This document shows positions 46,645-55,130 of a stretch of DNA of 64,000 nucleotides, piece after piece. The stretch is from Thermoleophilia bacterium (GTDB taxonomy: Bacteria; Actinomycetota; Thermoleophilia; Gaiellales; SKUG01). The number at the start of each line of letters is the position of its first letter. Position 1 is the stretch's first letter. Below the pieces are notes generated by a model, which saw only the letters and a program-made list of their open reading frames with translations, was not told where the DNA came from and did not search any database. The stretch spans positions 1-64,000 of the forward strand of contig JAOPYQ010000034.1 of the NCBI GenBank assembly GCA_025964555.1, read 5' to 3'. Made by a program: the position numbers and the translations under genes.

Positions 46645-47508
46645 ATGCGCACGCTCCGGACCCTCGCCAGCCTCGTCAAGTTCGAACACACGGTCTTCGC
46701 GCTGCCGTTCGCCTACGCCGGGATGGTGCTCGGCGCCTCCGCCGCCGACGTCGACATCACAGTGTCGGTGGTGGTCTGGATCACGCTCGCGATGGTGGGG
46801 GCACGCACGCTCGCGATGGCGCTCAACCGGGTCATCGACGCCGAGATCGACGCGCGCAATCCACGTACCGCGATCCGGGAGATCCCGACGGGCAAGGTCT
46901 CGCGTGCCCAGGTCTGGCTGCTGTGCGCGGCGTCGCTCGTGCTGCTCGTCGCGTCCACGTTCCAGCTCGACCCGATCACGCGCGTGCTGTGGCCGATCCC
47001 GGTCGCGCTGTTCGTGCTGTATCCCTATACGAAGCGCTTCACGTGGCTCTGCCATCTGGTGCTCGGCCTGTCGATCGGCCTCGCGCCACTGGGCGCCTGG
47101 CTGGCGACCGGCGCCCCGGGTGACGAACTCGCTCCGTACCTGTTGTGGATCGGCATCGCCTGCTGGATCGGTGGCTTCGACGTGATCTACGCCACGGCCG
47201 ACGTCGAGTTCGACCGAGCCAACGACATCCAGTCGCTGCCAGCCCGGTTCGGCATCGCTCGCGCGCTCGCAGCCGTGAAGGTCGCCCACGCGATCACGAT
47301 CGGTGCCTTCTGCGGAGCTGCAGCGCTGCTCGAGCTGGGCATCGTCGCCTGGATCGGCATCGCGATCGCGGCCGCACTGCTGGCATGGGAGAACTCGATC
47401 GTGTCGGCCGATGACCTCTCACGCATCGACCACGCCTTCTTCACCGTCAACAGCTGGGTCGGCGTCGCACTCGGCGGCGGCCTGGTCGTCGCCGGCCTGC
47501 TGGCCTAA
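46645..47508 (+). CDS. UbiA-family polyprenyltransferase (MqnP/UbiA-like)
   Basis: This 287-residue integral membrane prenyltransferase has nine or so helices. The start MRTLRTLASLVKFEHTVFALPFAYAG (read in part) is typical of the 4-hydroxybenzoate/futalosine-pathway MqnP group. The first Asp-rich site is NRVIDAEIDARNPRT and the second is YATADVEFDRANDIQSLP. It attaches a polyprenyl chain to an aromatic quinone precursor. A role in menaquinone synthesis is likely, but no other quinone gene is in the window to support it. The start was chosen from the leaderless promoter. Confidence 0.9.
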   Translation: MRTLRTLASLVKFEHTVFALPFAYAGMVLGASAADVDITVSVVVWITLAMVGARTLAMALNRVIDAEIDARNPRTAIREIPTGKVSRAQVWLLCAASLVLLVASTFQLDPITRVLWPIPVALFVLYPYTKRFTWLCHLVLGLSIGLAPLGAWLATGAPGDELAPYLLWIGIACWIGGFDVIYATADVEFDRANDIQSLPARFGIARALAAVKVAHAITIGAFCGAAALLELGIVAWIGIAIAAALLAWENSIVSADDLSRIDHAFFTVNSWVGVALGGGLVVAGLLA

Positions 47509-47614
47509 CCGCGTCACGGGAGGGTCGGTCCCGCCGGGCCGTCCGCCGGGCCGCCCGCGGCCACTTCGCCGCGAACTCCCGTCGAACGTTGGCTCATGCA
47601 CGCGACGAGCGGGC

Positions 47615-48880
47615 ATGCAGCTGTCGGGAGCCCCTCGCATCGAGAAGACCATGCCGCCGATCACGCCGTCGGCCGCTCCCGCCACTACACACGCCCCGCT
47701 TGACGACGCACCCCCCGCCAAGGGCGTGGTTCCGCTCGACGAGTCGGGGCTGCCCGTGCGCGGTGCGCCGGATGCCGTCGGCTCGGCCGGCTGGAAGCTC
47801 TGGAACGAGAAGACCGCCACGCGCGCGATCATCGATGCGATCGATGGTGCGAACAAGGTCGTCAACGCGGAGTTCTTCGCGATCACCGACGGCGGCAAGG
47901 GAACGTACGTCGTCGATGCGCTGGAGCGCGCCGCCAAGCGTGGCGTCGAGGTCAACGTCCTCACCGACTCCACGTCGCTGTTCTCGCTGCCCGTTGGTTC
48001 GTACATGAGCATGAAGCACCGCATCGAGGACGCGGGCGGCACCGTGTTCACCAACGTGCGTGCCCCCATCGTCAAGTCGCGCAAGGACGAGCCCGCGCTG
48101 CAGAACGTCAACCACCGCAAGGTCGTCACCGTCGACGGCACGACCGCGTTCACGGGCGGCGTCAACTACATCCGTCTCGAGGACCACTTCGAGGACTCGA
48201 TGGTCCAGCTGTCCGGGGTGAGCGCCGCGCGCTTGGCCGCCGACCAGCTCGATCGCTGGACGCGCGCGAACGGATCCGCCAGCGAGCTGCACCAGCAGAC
48301 GGTCAAGGACGCACTCGCCGGCGCCTCGCTCGTGTCGAAGGATCCCAACGACATGCACGTGCTCGCCAACGCGCCGGAGCAGCAGCGCAATGAGCTCACC
48401 GACGCGTACAAGGAGCTCATCCAGAACGCCAAGCAGCGCGTGTGGATCAGCTCCGCGGGCTACAGCGACCAGGAGCTCATGAACCTCGTCACCGACGCGT
48501 CCAAGCGCGGCGTCGACGTGCGGATGGTCACCTCCGGCAAGGCGCCCCTGGGCCTGCCGATCATCAACTGGGTCGGCCAGTCGCACCTGCGCGAAGCGAT
48601 GCGCGAAGGTGCCCACGCGGTCGCGATCCCCGGCATCATCCACCGCAAGGCGCTCATCGCCGACGACGAGGTCGTCTTCTCGAGCTTCAACATGACCGGC
48701 CGCTCCAAGGACCACCTCCACGAGGTCGGCCTGCGCACGAAGGATCCCGAGTTCGTGCGCGCGGTCGCGGACGTCGTCGCCAACGACATGGCGCGCGGCG
48801 AGGCGATCGACGTGGAGCGCCGCGACATGGGCGGCAAGGTCGGCGACTTCATCGCCCAGAAGCTCAAGATGAACTACTGA
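47615..48880 (+). CDS. Phospholipase D-like (HKD) protein with Pro-rich N-terminus
   Basis: This 421-residue protein has two complete HxK(x)4D motifs, NHRKVVTVDGTTAFTGG (about 167) and IHRKALIADDEVVFSSFN (about 343), as in cardiolipin synthases and PLD-type transphosphatidylases. The first 50 residues are Pro/Ala-rich and disordered-looking (MPPITPSAAPATTHAPLDD). Unlike cardiolipin synthase there are no N-terminal transmembrane helices and no signal peptide. The enzyme may therefore be soluble or exported by a non-Sec route. The substrate is not known. ATG 47615 is the first plausible start; ATG 47651 is an alternative. Confidence 0.85.
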   Translation: MQLSGAPRIEKTMPPITPSAAPATTHAPLDDAPPAKGVVPLDESGLPVRGAPDAVGSAGWKLWNEKTATRAIIDAIDGANKVVNAEFFAITDGGKGTYVVDALERAAKRGVEVNVLTDSTSLFSLPVGSYMSMKHRIEDAGGTVFTNVRAPIVKSRKDEPALQNVNHRKVVTVDGTTAFTGGVNYIRLEDHFEDSMVQLSGVSAARLAADQLDRWTRANGSASELHQQTVKDALAGASLVSKDPNDMHVLANAPEQQRNELTDAYKELIQNAKQRVWISSAGYSDQELMNLVTDASKRGVDVRMVTSGKAPLGLPIINWVGQSHLREAMREGAHAVAIPGIIHRKALIADDEVVFSSFNMTGRSKDHLHEVGLRTKDPEFVRAVADVVANDMARGEAIDVERRDMGGKVGDFIAQKLKMNY

Positions 48881-48905
48881 CCGGCACGCAGGTGCGCGGT
48901 CAGGG

Positions 48906-50480
48906 TCAGGCAGGCACGACGGGCGCGCTCGCGGCAGCGTGGCGCCACGGCGATGCCCCCGCGTTGTCAGCCGCACGATCCACGAGCGCATCGACCAGCG
49001 CATCGATCGAGGGGTCGACGGCCTCCTGCAGCACGCGGATCCCGGCGGCGAGCGCGGCGGCCGTCGTCGTCGGACCGATCGTCACGCACGGCGGCACGAT
49101 CGAGCCGGGCGGCAACATGGAGAAGGCATTTCGGACCGTCGACTCCGAGGTGAACGTCACGACGTCCGCATCGAGCAGTCCGTCGACCTGCGCCTGCGTC
49201 GCCGGCTCCACGACCGTGCGATAGACGGGCGCGAAGAGCACCGTGACGTCGAGTCCTTCCAGGCCCTCGCGCAGTCGCTCGTCGCCGCGCTCGGCGCGGA
49301 TGATTGCGCAGGTGGTGCCGAACAGCGGCAGGCGCTGCATCGCCTCGAGCAGCCCGACCGCGGTGCGCGCCCCGACGGGCGGGATCACGTCGGCCACGAT
49401 GCCGTGCGTCGCGCACGCATCGGCAGTGCCCTGGCCGACGACCGCGACGTGCTGCACGTTGCCGAGCGCGCGCGAGTCGAGCCCGCGGTGCGCGAGGCGA
49501 TCGAAGAACGCGTCGACGCCGGGGCGGCTCGTGAAGACGAGCGAATCCACGCTCGACAGGCGATCGATCACCGCATCGAGCGGTGCAGGGTCGAGCAGTT
49601 CGGTTCGGATGACCGGCACCTCCACCACGCGCGCGCCCAGGTCGGCCAGGCGCTCCACCAGGTCCGATGCCTGCGCGCGAGCGCGCGTGACCGCGACCTT
49701 CACGTTGAAGAGCGGGCGGCGCTCGAACCAGTCCAGGTGCTCGCGCAGCTCGACCACGTCGCCGATCACGATGATCGCCGGGGACGCGAGCTGCGCGCGC
49801 TGCACCGCGCCCTCGAGCGCGCCGAGCGATGCGGTCACGACGCGCTGCGTCGCAGTCGTGCCGCGCGAGATCACCGCAGCGGGCGTCGACGGTGACATGC
49901 CACCGGCGATGAGCTGCTCGGCGACGTGCCCGACGCGGCGCAGGCCCATGAGCAGCACGAGCGTGCCGTCGGTGCGTGCCAGCCACGCGTAGTCCGGATC
50001 GCCCTGCCCGTCGCGGCCCGCGGACGCGGTCACGACCGTCACGTGGCGCGACAGGTCGCGGTGCGTCACCGGGATTCCCGCCGCCGCGCACGCTGCGAAT
50101 GCACTCGTCACGCCCGGCACGACCTCGAACGGCACGCCCGCAGCTCGACAGCGCAGCGCTTCCTCGCCGCCGCGCCCGAACAGGTACGGGTCGCCGCCCT
50201 TGACGCGAACCACCGCGCGCCCGGCGAGCGCCTCGCTCACGAGCCGGTCGTTGATCTCCTCCTGCGGCATCGCGTGATCGCCGGCCGTCTTGCCGACGTC
50301 GATGATCTCCGCATCCGCTCGCGCGTGCTCGCGCAGCTCGCGCGGGATGAGCCGATCCACGAGCAGCACGTCGGCTGACTCCACGAGCTCGAGCGCGCGC
50401 CGCGTGACGAGTCCCTCGTTGCCGGGTCCCGCACCCACGAGGTAGACGGTGCCGGGTCGAGCTGCGTGCGTCGCGCTCAT
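48906..50480 (-). CDS. Uroporphyrinogen-III C-methyltransferase / uroporphyrinogen-III synthase fusion
   Basis: This 524-residue fusion has an N-terminal SUMT (CobA) domain, about residues 8-250: VYLVGAGPGNEGLVTRRAL, VVRVKGGDPYLFGRGGEE and IPVTHRDLSRHV. This makes precorrin-2/sirohydrochlorin precursors from uroporphyrinogen III. The C-terminal HemD domain, about 255-500 (VAVTRARAQASDLVERL, LVFTSRPGVDAFF, FTSESTVRNAF), closes hydroxymethylbilane to uroporphyrinogen III. Such fusions are common in Firmicutes and actinomycetes. The start overlaps the hemC stop (ATGA). It ends a haem export and synthesis cluster. Confidence 0.93.
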   Translation of the reverse strand: MSATHAARPGTVYLVGAGPGNEGLVTRRALELVESADVLLVDRLIPRELREHARADAEIIDVGKTAGDHAMPQEEINDRLVSEALAGRAVVRVKGGDPYLFGRGGEEALRCRAAGVPFEVVPGVTSAFAACAAAGIPVTHRDLSRHVTVVTASAGRDGQGDPDYAWLARTDGTLVLLMGLRRVGHVAEQLIAGGMSPSTPAAVISRGTTATQRVVTASLGALEGAVQRAQLASPAIIVIGDVVELREHLDWFERRPLFNVKVAVTRARAQASDLVERLADLGARVVEVPVIRTELLDPAPLDAVIDRLSSVDSLVFTSRPGVDAFFDRLAHRGLDSRALGNVQHVAVVGQGTADACATHGIVADVIPPVGARTAVGLLEAMQRLPLFGTTCAIIRAERGDERLREGLEGLDVTVLFAPVYRTVVEPATQAQVDGLLDADVVTFTSESTVRNAFSMLPPGSIVPPCVTIGPTTTAAALAAGIRVLQEAVDPSIDALVDALVDRAADNAGASPWRHAAASAPVVPA

Positions 50481-51460
50481 CGCGTCGTCACCTCCACGAG
50501 TGTCGCGCCCACGAGCTGCGCGAGCGTCGGTGCGAGCTGCTGCGCCGTCCAGGCCGCCGCGTCGTCCACGTCGCGTGGCGCGCTCACCGACACGAGCGTG
50601 CCGAGCTCCAGGCCGAGCACGTCGTGCGCCGCGCGTTGGCCCGCCTCGTCCGGTGAGGGTGCGAAGAACACGTGGATGCGTCCGTCCTCGAGCGCTGCGT
50701 GCACCCCGACGGGGCGATCACAGCCGCCCCCGAACCGCTTGGCGATCGCACGCTCCAGCTGCACGCTGCGACGCGTCGCGACATGGTCGATCGCCGTCCA
50801 GTCCAGCCCCGTGCGCGGGCACACCTGCGTGGTGGTCTGCACCACCACGGCGCCCTGCCCGGCTTCGGGCACGAGCTCGTCCACGGCGATCGCGCGGATG
50901 TCGTGCTCGCCCTCGTCGACCAGACCGAGGCGCCGCAGGCCCGCCATCGCCAGCACGAGCCCCGCATCGCCACGCTCGCGCGCGCGCTGGATGCGCGTCG
51001 CGACGTTCCCGCGGATCGGGCTCGGAACCAGGTCGGCGCGCACCGTGCGCAGCCCCGCCATCCGTCGCGCACTGCCGGTCGCGATCGTCGCGCCCTCGGG
51101 TAGGTCACGCAGCTCGCAGCCCGCGTTCACGAGCGCGTCGCGTGGATCCTCGCGCGGCAGCCACGCCGCGAGCACGAGTCCCTCGGTGTCGTCCAGCGCG
51201 AGGTCCTTGCTCGAGTGCACCGCAGCGTCGATCGTCCCGTCGAGCAGTCGCCGCTCGAGCGCGTGCGCGAAGATGCCGCGGTCGTGGATCTCCCGCAGCT
51301 CGCGCTGGTCGACGTCCCCGTCGCTCGTGATCTCCACGAGCTCGACGTCGAGGCCCGGGTCCACGAGCGCGATCGCGTCCCGCACGAGTGCTGCCTGGTG
51401 CAGCGCCAGCGGGCTGCGGCGCGTGCCCAGCCGCAGCGGCGGGCGCGTGGGATCGGTCAT
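50477..51460 (-). CDS. hemC: Porphobilinogen deaminase (hydroxymethylbilane synthase)
   Basis: This 327-residue enzyme polymerises four porphobilinogens on a dipyrromethane cofactor. The family motifs are LRLGTRRSPLALHQAALVRDA (in part), IHDRGIFAHALERRLLDG, AVHSSKDL, GSARRMAGL and PSPIRGNVATRIQRA. The cofactor Cys is in FGGGCDRPVGVH (about 241). The start ATG 51460 shares one base with the hemA stop. The stop overlaps the next start by 4 nt. Confidence 0.96.
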   Translation of the reverse strand: MTDPTRPPLRLGTRRSPLALHQAALVRDAIALVDPGLDVELVEITSDGDVDQRELREIHDRGIFAHALERRLLDGTIDAAVHSSKDLALDDTEGLVLAAWLPREDPRDALVNAGCELRDLPEGATIATGSARRMAGLRTVRADLVPSPIRGNVATRIQRARERGDAGLVLAMAGLRRLGLVDEGEHDIRAIAVDELVPEAGQGAVVVQTTTQVCPRTGLDWTAIDHVATRRSVQLERAIAKRFGGGCDRPVGVHAALEDGRIHVFFAPSPDEAGQRAAHDVLGLELGTLVSVSAPRDVDDAAAWTAQQLAPTLAQLVGATLVEVTTR

Positions 51461-52698
51461 CAGGTGCGCTCCGCGGCCTTGCGCAGCTGCATCGTGGGCG
51501 CGTGCAGCAGCCGGTTCACGATCCCGCGCGTGAGCTGGTCGATGCGCTGGCGATCCTCGACCCCCAGGTGCGTCATCCGCGCCAGGAACCGCTCGAGCTC
51601 GACCTGGCGCAGCTCCTCGGCGCGCTCGCGCATCGCGCGGATCTGCGGGGTGGCCGCCTCCGCGCGCAGCCACTGGCGAAACTCCTCGGCGCCGTCGCGT
51701 GCGAGCTGCTCGACCGCGTCGACCTCCTCGGCACGCACGTCGAGCGTGTCGGCGACCACGCGCTCCAGGTCGTCGAGGTCGAACACGTGCACGCCTGGCA
51801 CCTCGCCGCAGGCGGGATCGATGTCGCGCGGCACCGCCAGGTCCACGAGCACGAGCGGGCGACCAGCACGATCACGCATCGCAGCCTCGATGCGCTCCTT
51901 GCCGATCACCACGTGCGGCGCGTTGGTGGAGCTCACCACGGCGTCGCAGCTCGCCAGCTCGGCATCGAGGTCAGCGAAGGCGACTCCGACGCCGCTCGCA
52001 CCCGAGCTCGCGGCAACCGCGGCCGCGCGCTCCACGCTGCGGTTGGCGACGTCGATGCGTCGCGCTCCACGCGCCGCCAGGCTCTTCGCGGCGAGCGTGC
52101 CCATCTTGCCCGCGCCGACGACCACCACGAGCGCATCGTCGAGCGAACCACCACGCCGGCTCGCGACGAGCTCCGCAGCGACCGACCCGATCGACGCATG
52201 TCCCGCGCCGATGCGCGTCTCCGTGCGCGCGCGCTTGCCGATCTCCACGGCGCGGCGAAAGAGCCGATCGAGCACCGGCCCGCAGGTGCCGGCCTCGCGT
52301 GCGTCCTCGTGCGCCGAGCGCAGCTGGCCCTGGATCTGCGCCTCGCCGGTGACGACGCTCTCGATGCCGCCCGCGACCCGGAACAGGTGCTCGACCGCCA
52401 CCGACTCCTCGCGCACGGCGAGCATCGTCGACAGCTCGTCGGGGTCCGCCTCGGCCAGGCGCGCGAAGGCAGCGACTGCGATGCGCGTGACCGTCTCGAT
52501 GTCACTGGCGACGATGTACAGCTCGCTGCGGTTGCACGTCGCGAGCGCCGCGACCTCGAGCACGTCCGCGTGCTCGGCGAGCTTGGCGCACAGCTCCTTG
52601 CCGCGCGGACCGCTCAGCGCGAAGCGTTCGCGCGAGGCGAGGCTCGCGGTCTGGTGGCTCGCGCCGATGCAGACGATGCCGCGTGTGATCGTGCCCAT
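51460..52698 (-). CDS. hemA: Glutamyl-tRNA reductase
   Basis: This 412-residue enzyme carries out the first committed step of C5-pathway tetrapyrrole synthesis, reducing glutamyl-tRNA with NADPH. Visible are GASHQTASLASRERFAL, the catalytic Cys in AALATCNRSELYIV (about 53) and GEAQIQGQLRSAHEDA. The NADPH-binding VVVVGAGKMGTLAAKSL and the C-terminal dimerisation helix follow. ATG 52698 shares one base with the ccmD stop. An in-frame extension upstream to 52755 is antisense to ccmD codons and is rejected. Confidence 0.96.
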   Translation of the reverse strand: MGTITRGIVCIGASHQTASLASRERFALSGPRGKELCAKLAEHADVLEVAALATCNRSELYIVASDIETVTRIAVAAFARLAEADPDELSTMLAVREESVAVEHLFRVAGGIESVVTGEAQIQGQLRSAHEDAREAGTCGPVLDRLFRRAVEIGKRARTETRIGAGHASIGSVAAELVASRRGGSLDDALVVVVGAGKMGTLAAKSLAARGARRIDVANRSVERAAAVAASSGASGVGVAFADLDAELASCDAVVSSTNAPHVVIGKERIEAAMRDRAGRPLVLVDLAVPRDIDPACGEVPGVHVFDLDDLERVVADTLDVRAEEVDAVEQLARDGAEEFRQWLRAEAATPQIRAMRERAEELRQVELERFLARMTHLGVEDRQRIDQLTRGIVNRLLHAPTMQLRKAAERT

Positions 52699-52817
52699 CA
52701 GCGCTTCGCCGCCCGCTTCTGGCGCGCGAGCTTGCGCAGGATGAAGCCGAACCACGCGCCGAGCGTGACCGCCGTCACCCCGTAGGAGGCGAGCACGTAC
52801 TCCCAGCCGTCATGCAT
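52698..52817 (-). CDS. ccmD: CcmD-like small membrane protein
   Basis: This 39-residue protein starts MHDGWEYVLASYGVTAV and has one transmembrane helix (VLASYGVTAVTLGAWFGFIL) and a basic end (RKLARQKRAAKR). Length, topology and position right after ccmC match CcmD, which releases haem-loaded CcmE from the CcmABC complex. ATG 52817 overlaps the ccmC end by 8 nt. The stop shares one base with the hemA start. An ATG at 52813 in another frame would give a shorter, unlikely peptide. Confidence 0.85.
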   Translation of the reverse strand: MHDGWEYVLASYGVTAVTLGAWFGFILRKLARQKRAAKR

Positions 52818-53601
52818 GCGCGGGCACCTCCGCCGAACCGGCGGCTGGGCCGTCGACATCCGCCGCGCCGCCGGGGCGTTCCTCGTCGGCGCACCACCCG
52901 CGCGCCGCGCGCAGCTTGCCGGCGGCCTCCAGCTGCAGCATCACGATCGCGAGCGAGGCGAAGGCGACGACGCCGATGCCGAACGTGCCCCACATCGGAC
53001 CGGTCAGGCGGTTCTCGCTCGTGGTGAGCACGATCGGGTGGATGAGCGTGTCGGCGATGCGGATCGCCAGGAACGACAGCGGCACGAGCGCCACGCCGAG
53101 GATCGAGTACACGGCGCTCGCGCGGTTGCGGGCTCGACCGGCATCGATCGAGAAGCGCAGCACGTAGTAGGCGGCGTAGAACAGGTAGAGGGTGAGGAAC
53201 ACGAGCAGCTGGCGATCGCCCCACTGCCACCAGGTGCCCCACGCGGCCTTCGCCCAGATCGAGCCGGTGAGCAGCACGAGCGTGCCGAAGACCATGCCCG
53301 AGTGCACGCCGCAGTAGGAGCGAACGTCGTAGTCGTCGCGCTCCTTGAGCAGGTACAGCACGCCGTTCCAGGCGCCCGCGGCGAAGCACAGGTACGCGGC
53401 GAGGGCGATCGGCACGTGGATGTAGAAGACCTTCTGCGCGAAGTCGTACTGCATCTCGCCGCCGACGAGCCCGATCTCGTTCGTGGGCGCCCAGAAGAAC
53501 GCCAGCACGACGGTGAGGGGCACCAGCACGAGCGCGAGCACCACCGCGAGGCGGGGCGACACGCGTGCGCGCGAGGTTCGGGGAGCGAAGACTGGCTGCA
53601 C
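52810..53601 (-). CDS. ccmC: Haem exporter/handling protein CcmC
   Basis: This 263-residue, six-helix membrane protein of cytochrome c maturation system I has the WWD haem-binding motif (AAWGTWWQWGDRQLLVF, about 120). Conserved external histidines are in VFYIHVPIALAAY and TLIHPIV. CcmC places haem onto CcmE. A soluble C-terminal tail of about 40 residues (GWCADEERPGGAADVD) is longer than in proteobacteria. The start is GTG 53601; TACAAT 9 nt upstream suggests its own promoter. Confidence 0.93.
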   Translation of the reverse strand: MQPVFAPRTSRARVSPRLAVVLALVLVPLTVVLAFFWAPTNEIGLVGGEMQYDFAQKVFYIHVPIALAAYLCFAAGAWNGVLYLLKERDDYDVRSYCGVHSGMVFGTLVLLTGSIWAKAAWGTWWQWGDRQLLVFLTLYLFYAAYYVLRFSIDAGRARNRASAVYSILGVALVPLSFLAIRIADTLIHPIVLTTSENRLTGPMWGTFGIGVVAFASLAIVMLQLEAAGKLRAARGWCADEERPGGAADVDGPAAGSAEVPAHA

Positions 53602-53610
53602 GATGCTGTG

Positions 53611-53616
53611 ATTGTA
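53611..53616 (-). promoter_or_regulatory. -10 hexamer upstream of ccmC
   Basis: Reverse-strand TACAAT lies 9 nt before GTG 53601 in the 108-bp ccmB-ccmC gap. It could drive ccmC-ccmD-hemA-hemC-cobA/hemD. Confidence 0.4.
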
Positions 53617-53709
53617 CCCGCGCGCGGACCCCTGACGCGTCGCGTGCGAGGCGAAGCTGGCCGCTTCGTCCCGAGATGCTTCGAGGCCCGGCCGCTCGGG
53701 CGCTGGCGT

Positions 53710-54384
53710 TCAGTCCGTGGCGAGCTCCGGGAACGCGGCGATGCCGGCGACGAGGAACGTCGCGTCGTAGGCGATCAGGAACAGCAGCAGCTGAGTCGCG
53801 TTGCCGGTGCCCGCATCGAACGCCACGAGCGAGAGCGTGACGGCCGCGATGACCAGCGGGATCGCGAGCGGCAGGAACATCGTCGGGCCGAGCAGGTCGC
53901 GTCCACGCGCGCGCAATCCGAGGCCCGACACGAGCACGCCCACCGCCGCGAAGCCGCCGGCAGCGAGCACGATGGCAGCCGCAAGCAGCGCAAGGCCAGC
54001 CGCGTCGGGAGAGTCGAACAGCGCGAGGTAGAGGCCGAGCAGCGCGGCGTCGAGCACGAGCGTGGTGACCAGCGCCGCGAGCACCTTGCCGACGTGGATC
54101 GCACTGCGCGACGCGGGCGACACGAGCAGGGCATCGTAGGCGCCGTCCTCGCGTTCGGCGCCCCACGCGCGGGAGGTGCCGAGCAGCCCGGCGAACACGA
54201 GCACGACCCACAGCGCCCCGGCGAGCACCGCACTCGACGGCTTGCCGCCGCCGGCGAGCGCCAGGCGCAGCACCACGAGCGAACACACGCCGAACAGCAG
54301 CACCGCGCTCGCCGCGACGGGGCGCCGCAGCTCACGCGACAGGTCGTGCGCGGCAACCACGCCGGCGGTGCGCAGCACGTTCAT
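53710..54384 (-). CDS. ccmB: Haem ABC exporter permease CcmB
   Basis: This 224-residue, six-helix permease partners the CcmA ATPase in cytochrome c maturation. The characteristic N-terminal part DLSRELRRPVAASAVLLFGV and the GTSRAWGAEREDGAYDALLVSP loop, with PTMFLPLAIPLVIAA, match CcmB. The ATG 54384 overlaps the ccmA stop (ATGA). Confidence 0.92.
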   Translation of the reverse strand: MNVLRTAGVVAAHDLSRELRRPVAASAVLLFGVCSLVVLRLALAGGGKPSSAVLAGALWVVLVFAGLLGTSRAWGAEREDGAYDALLVSPASRSAIHVGKVLAALVTTLVLDAALLGLYLALFDSPDAAGLALLAAAIVLAAGGFAAVGVLVSGLGLRARGRDLLGPTMFLPLAIPLVIAAVTLSLVAFDAGTGNATQLLLFLIAYDATFLVAGIAAFPELATD

Positions 54385-55067
54385 GCCGGCACGTCCAGGT
54401 CGAGCAGCTGGTCGCTGCGCGCAGCGAGCCACTCGCGCTCGTGCGACGCCACGACGACGATCCGCTCGCGCCGCCACGCCTCGAGCGCATCCTCGAGCAC
54501 GCCGCGCGCGACCGCGTCGAGACCCGTCGTCGGCTCGTCCAGCAACAGCACCGGCGGGCCGAGCAGGTCCGCTCGCGCGAGCGAGTAGCGCTGGGCCCAG
54601 CCACGCGACAGGCGCCGCACCGGCGCGCCGGCCACGTCGCGCAGGCCCCACAGCTCGACGGCGGCATCCGCCACCGCGCGCGCTCGTCTTCGATCGAGGC
54701 CCGACAGGCGTGCGGCGTAGCGCAGGTTGCGCTCGACGCTGTCGTCGCGCCATGCGAGCGGCTCGTGCGGTGCCCAGCCGACCAGTCGACGCGCGAGCGG
54801 ATCGTCCGCATGCTCGATGACGCGCCCGCACACGTGCACCTCGCCCGCATCCGGCTGCGCCAGCTGCGCGATCACGCGCAGGAGCGTCGTCTTGCCCGAT
54901 CCGTTCGCGCCCAGCAGCCCGATCACGCCCGGCTGCGAACGCTCGAGCGTCACGCCGTCCAGCACGCGCGCCTCGCCGAAGCTGCGCACCACCCGCCGCA
55001 CGACGAGCGACGGCGCAGGGCTGGTTGTCGACGCGGCGATCACGCGCGCCAGCGTATCCGACCCCAT
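54381..55067 (-). CDS. ccmA: Haem ABC exporter ATP-binding protein CcmA
   Basis: This 228-residue ABC ATPase has Walker A GLLGANGSGKTTLLRV (about 50), signature LSRGWAQRYSLARA (an LSGGQ variant usual for CcmA), Walker B PVLLLDEPTTGLD and switch His in VASHER. It powers CcmB/C in releasing CcmE-haem. ATG 55067 is chosen as the start; the longer open frame to 55808 is antisense to the neighbouring gene. CcmE, CcmF and CcmG/H are not in the window. Confidence 0.92.
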   Translation of the reverse strand: MGSDTLARVIAASTTSPAPSLVVRRVVRSFGEARVLDGVTLERSQPGVIGLLGANGSGKTTLLRVIAQLAQPDAGEVHVCGRVIEHADDPLARRLVGWAPHEPLAWRDDSVERNLRYAARLSGLDRRRARAVADAAVELWGLRDVAGAPVRRLSRGWAQRYSLARADLLGPPVLLLDEPTTGLDAVARGVLEDALEAWRRERIVVVASHEREWLAARSDQLLDLDVPA

Positions 55068-55130
55068 GCGGCCGACGCACCACGCAGCGCACCGCGACCG
55101 CGCCAAGGCGCGTGCTAGCGTCGCTCGACC

